A stretch of 5,201 nucleotides of DNA from Bacillota bacterium (GTDB lineage Bacteria > Bacillota > Clostridia > Christensenellales > Borkfalkiaceae): positions 1-5,201 of the forward strand of contig QAKO01000115.1 in the NCBI GenBank assembly GCA_003343765.1, given 5' to 3'. Position numbers and translations under genes: made by a program. Below the pieces are notes generated by a model. The model searched no databases, was not told the origin of the DNA, and saw only the letters and a program-made list of their open reading frames with translations. This document shows, piece after piece, positions 5,151-5,201 of this stretch; position 1 is the first letter of the stretch; the number at the start of each line of letters is the position of its first letter.

Positions 5151-5201
5151 GAACTGAAACCGGTAGTCATAGATACGGGACAGTCCATCAAAAGGTTCTT
5201 A
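5075..5201 (-). CDS. Fragment of a SusC/RagA-like TonB-dependent receptor (foreign, partial)
   Basis: Reading the minus strand from 5200 gives an open frame with the peptide KNLLMDCPVS, then TTGFSSYLMNIGEVKNQG, then VELEINSKNIVGK, ending in family-like sequence at about 5075. The TxGFSSxxxNIGEVxNxGVExE pattern is typical of the C-terminal barrel of SusC-type receptors, outer-membrane proteins of Bacteroidetes that import glycans with TonB and SusD. Beyond 5075 the frame reads phosphoesterase antisense and stops at TAA 5050-5048. Both ends of this gene are missing. A Gram-positive spore former should not carry it, so a join between two genomes during assembly is the simplest explanation. The family call is from recognition of the pattern only. 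Confidence 0.75.

Overview
The window looks like part of a spore-forming Firmicute of the Clostridia type. The reasons are strong AGGAGG-type ribosome-binding sites, a tetrahydrofolate (THF) riboswitch of the kind found upstream of folT in Firmicutes, a SpoVB-like flippase, and two small genes (LysM, Cys-rich SPOCS-like) of a kind associated with spore envelopes. The last ~125 bases do not fit: they encode, on the minus strand, a piece of a Bacteroidetes SusC-type outer-membrane receptor. The contig is therefore probably chimeric at its right end.

Layout. Positions 1-148 hold a GC-rich hairpin and no supported gene. A near-consensus promoter (149-177) drives a leader that contains a THF riboswitch (about 191-285). 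A terminator hairpin (328-354) follows, and its 3' arm is the ribosome-binding site of folT (357-929), the membrane S component of a folate ECF transporter. The gap 930-1091 separates folT from the convergent flippase gene; it contains an 11-bp perfect hairpin and a 12-bp tandem repeat. The SpoVB-like flippase lies on the minus strand (1092-2594, TTG start). The gap 2595-2786 lies between divergent genes and carries an AT-rich block next to a perfect 32-bp palindrome. On the plus strand follow a two-LysM protein (2787-3131), a Cys-rich SPOCS-like protein (3237-3920) closed by a strong terminator (3935-3972), a 60-residue Cys-rich zinc-knuckle protein (4169-4351) and a metallophosphoesterase (4401 to about 5078, then the foreign sequence).

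How the genes fit together. Folate import is a self-contained unit under ligand control. When folate cofactors are plentiful, the bound riboswitch should favour the terminator and block folT translation. The flippase, LysM and SPOCS-like genes plausibly contribute to spore cortex and coat formation: flipping of lipid-linked precursors, recognition of peptidoglycan or its precursors, and a cross-linked protein layer. The small Cys-rich protein has features like the sigma-G inhibitor Gin, but that is only a suggestion. The phosphoesterase has its own extended -10 promoter and no evident link to the others.

Most notable: the riboswitch with its overlapping terminator and ribosome-binding site, the LysM/SPOCS gene pair resembling the two halves of SipL, the unusual intergenic palindromes and repeat, and the chimeric junction near 5075-5080. 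I found no convincing wholly new system.
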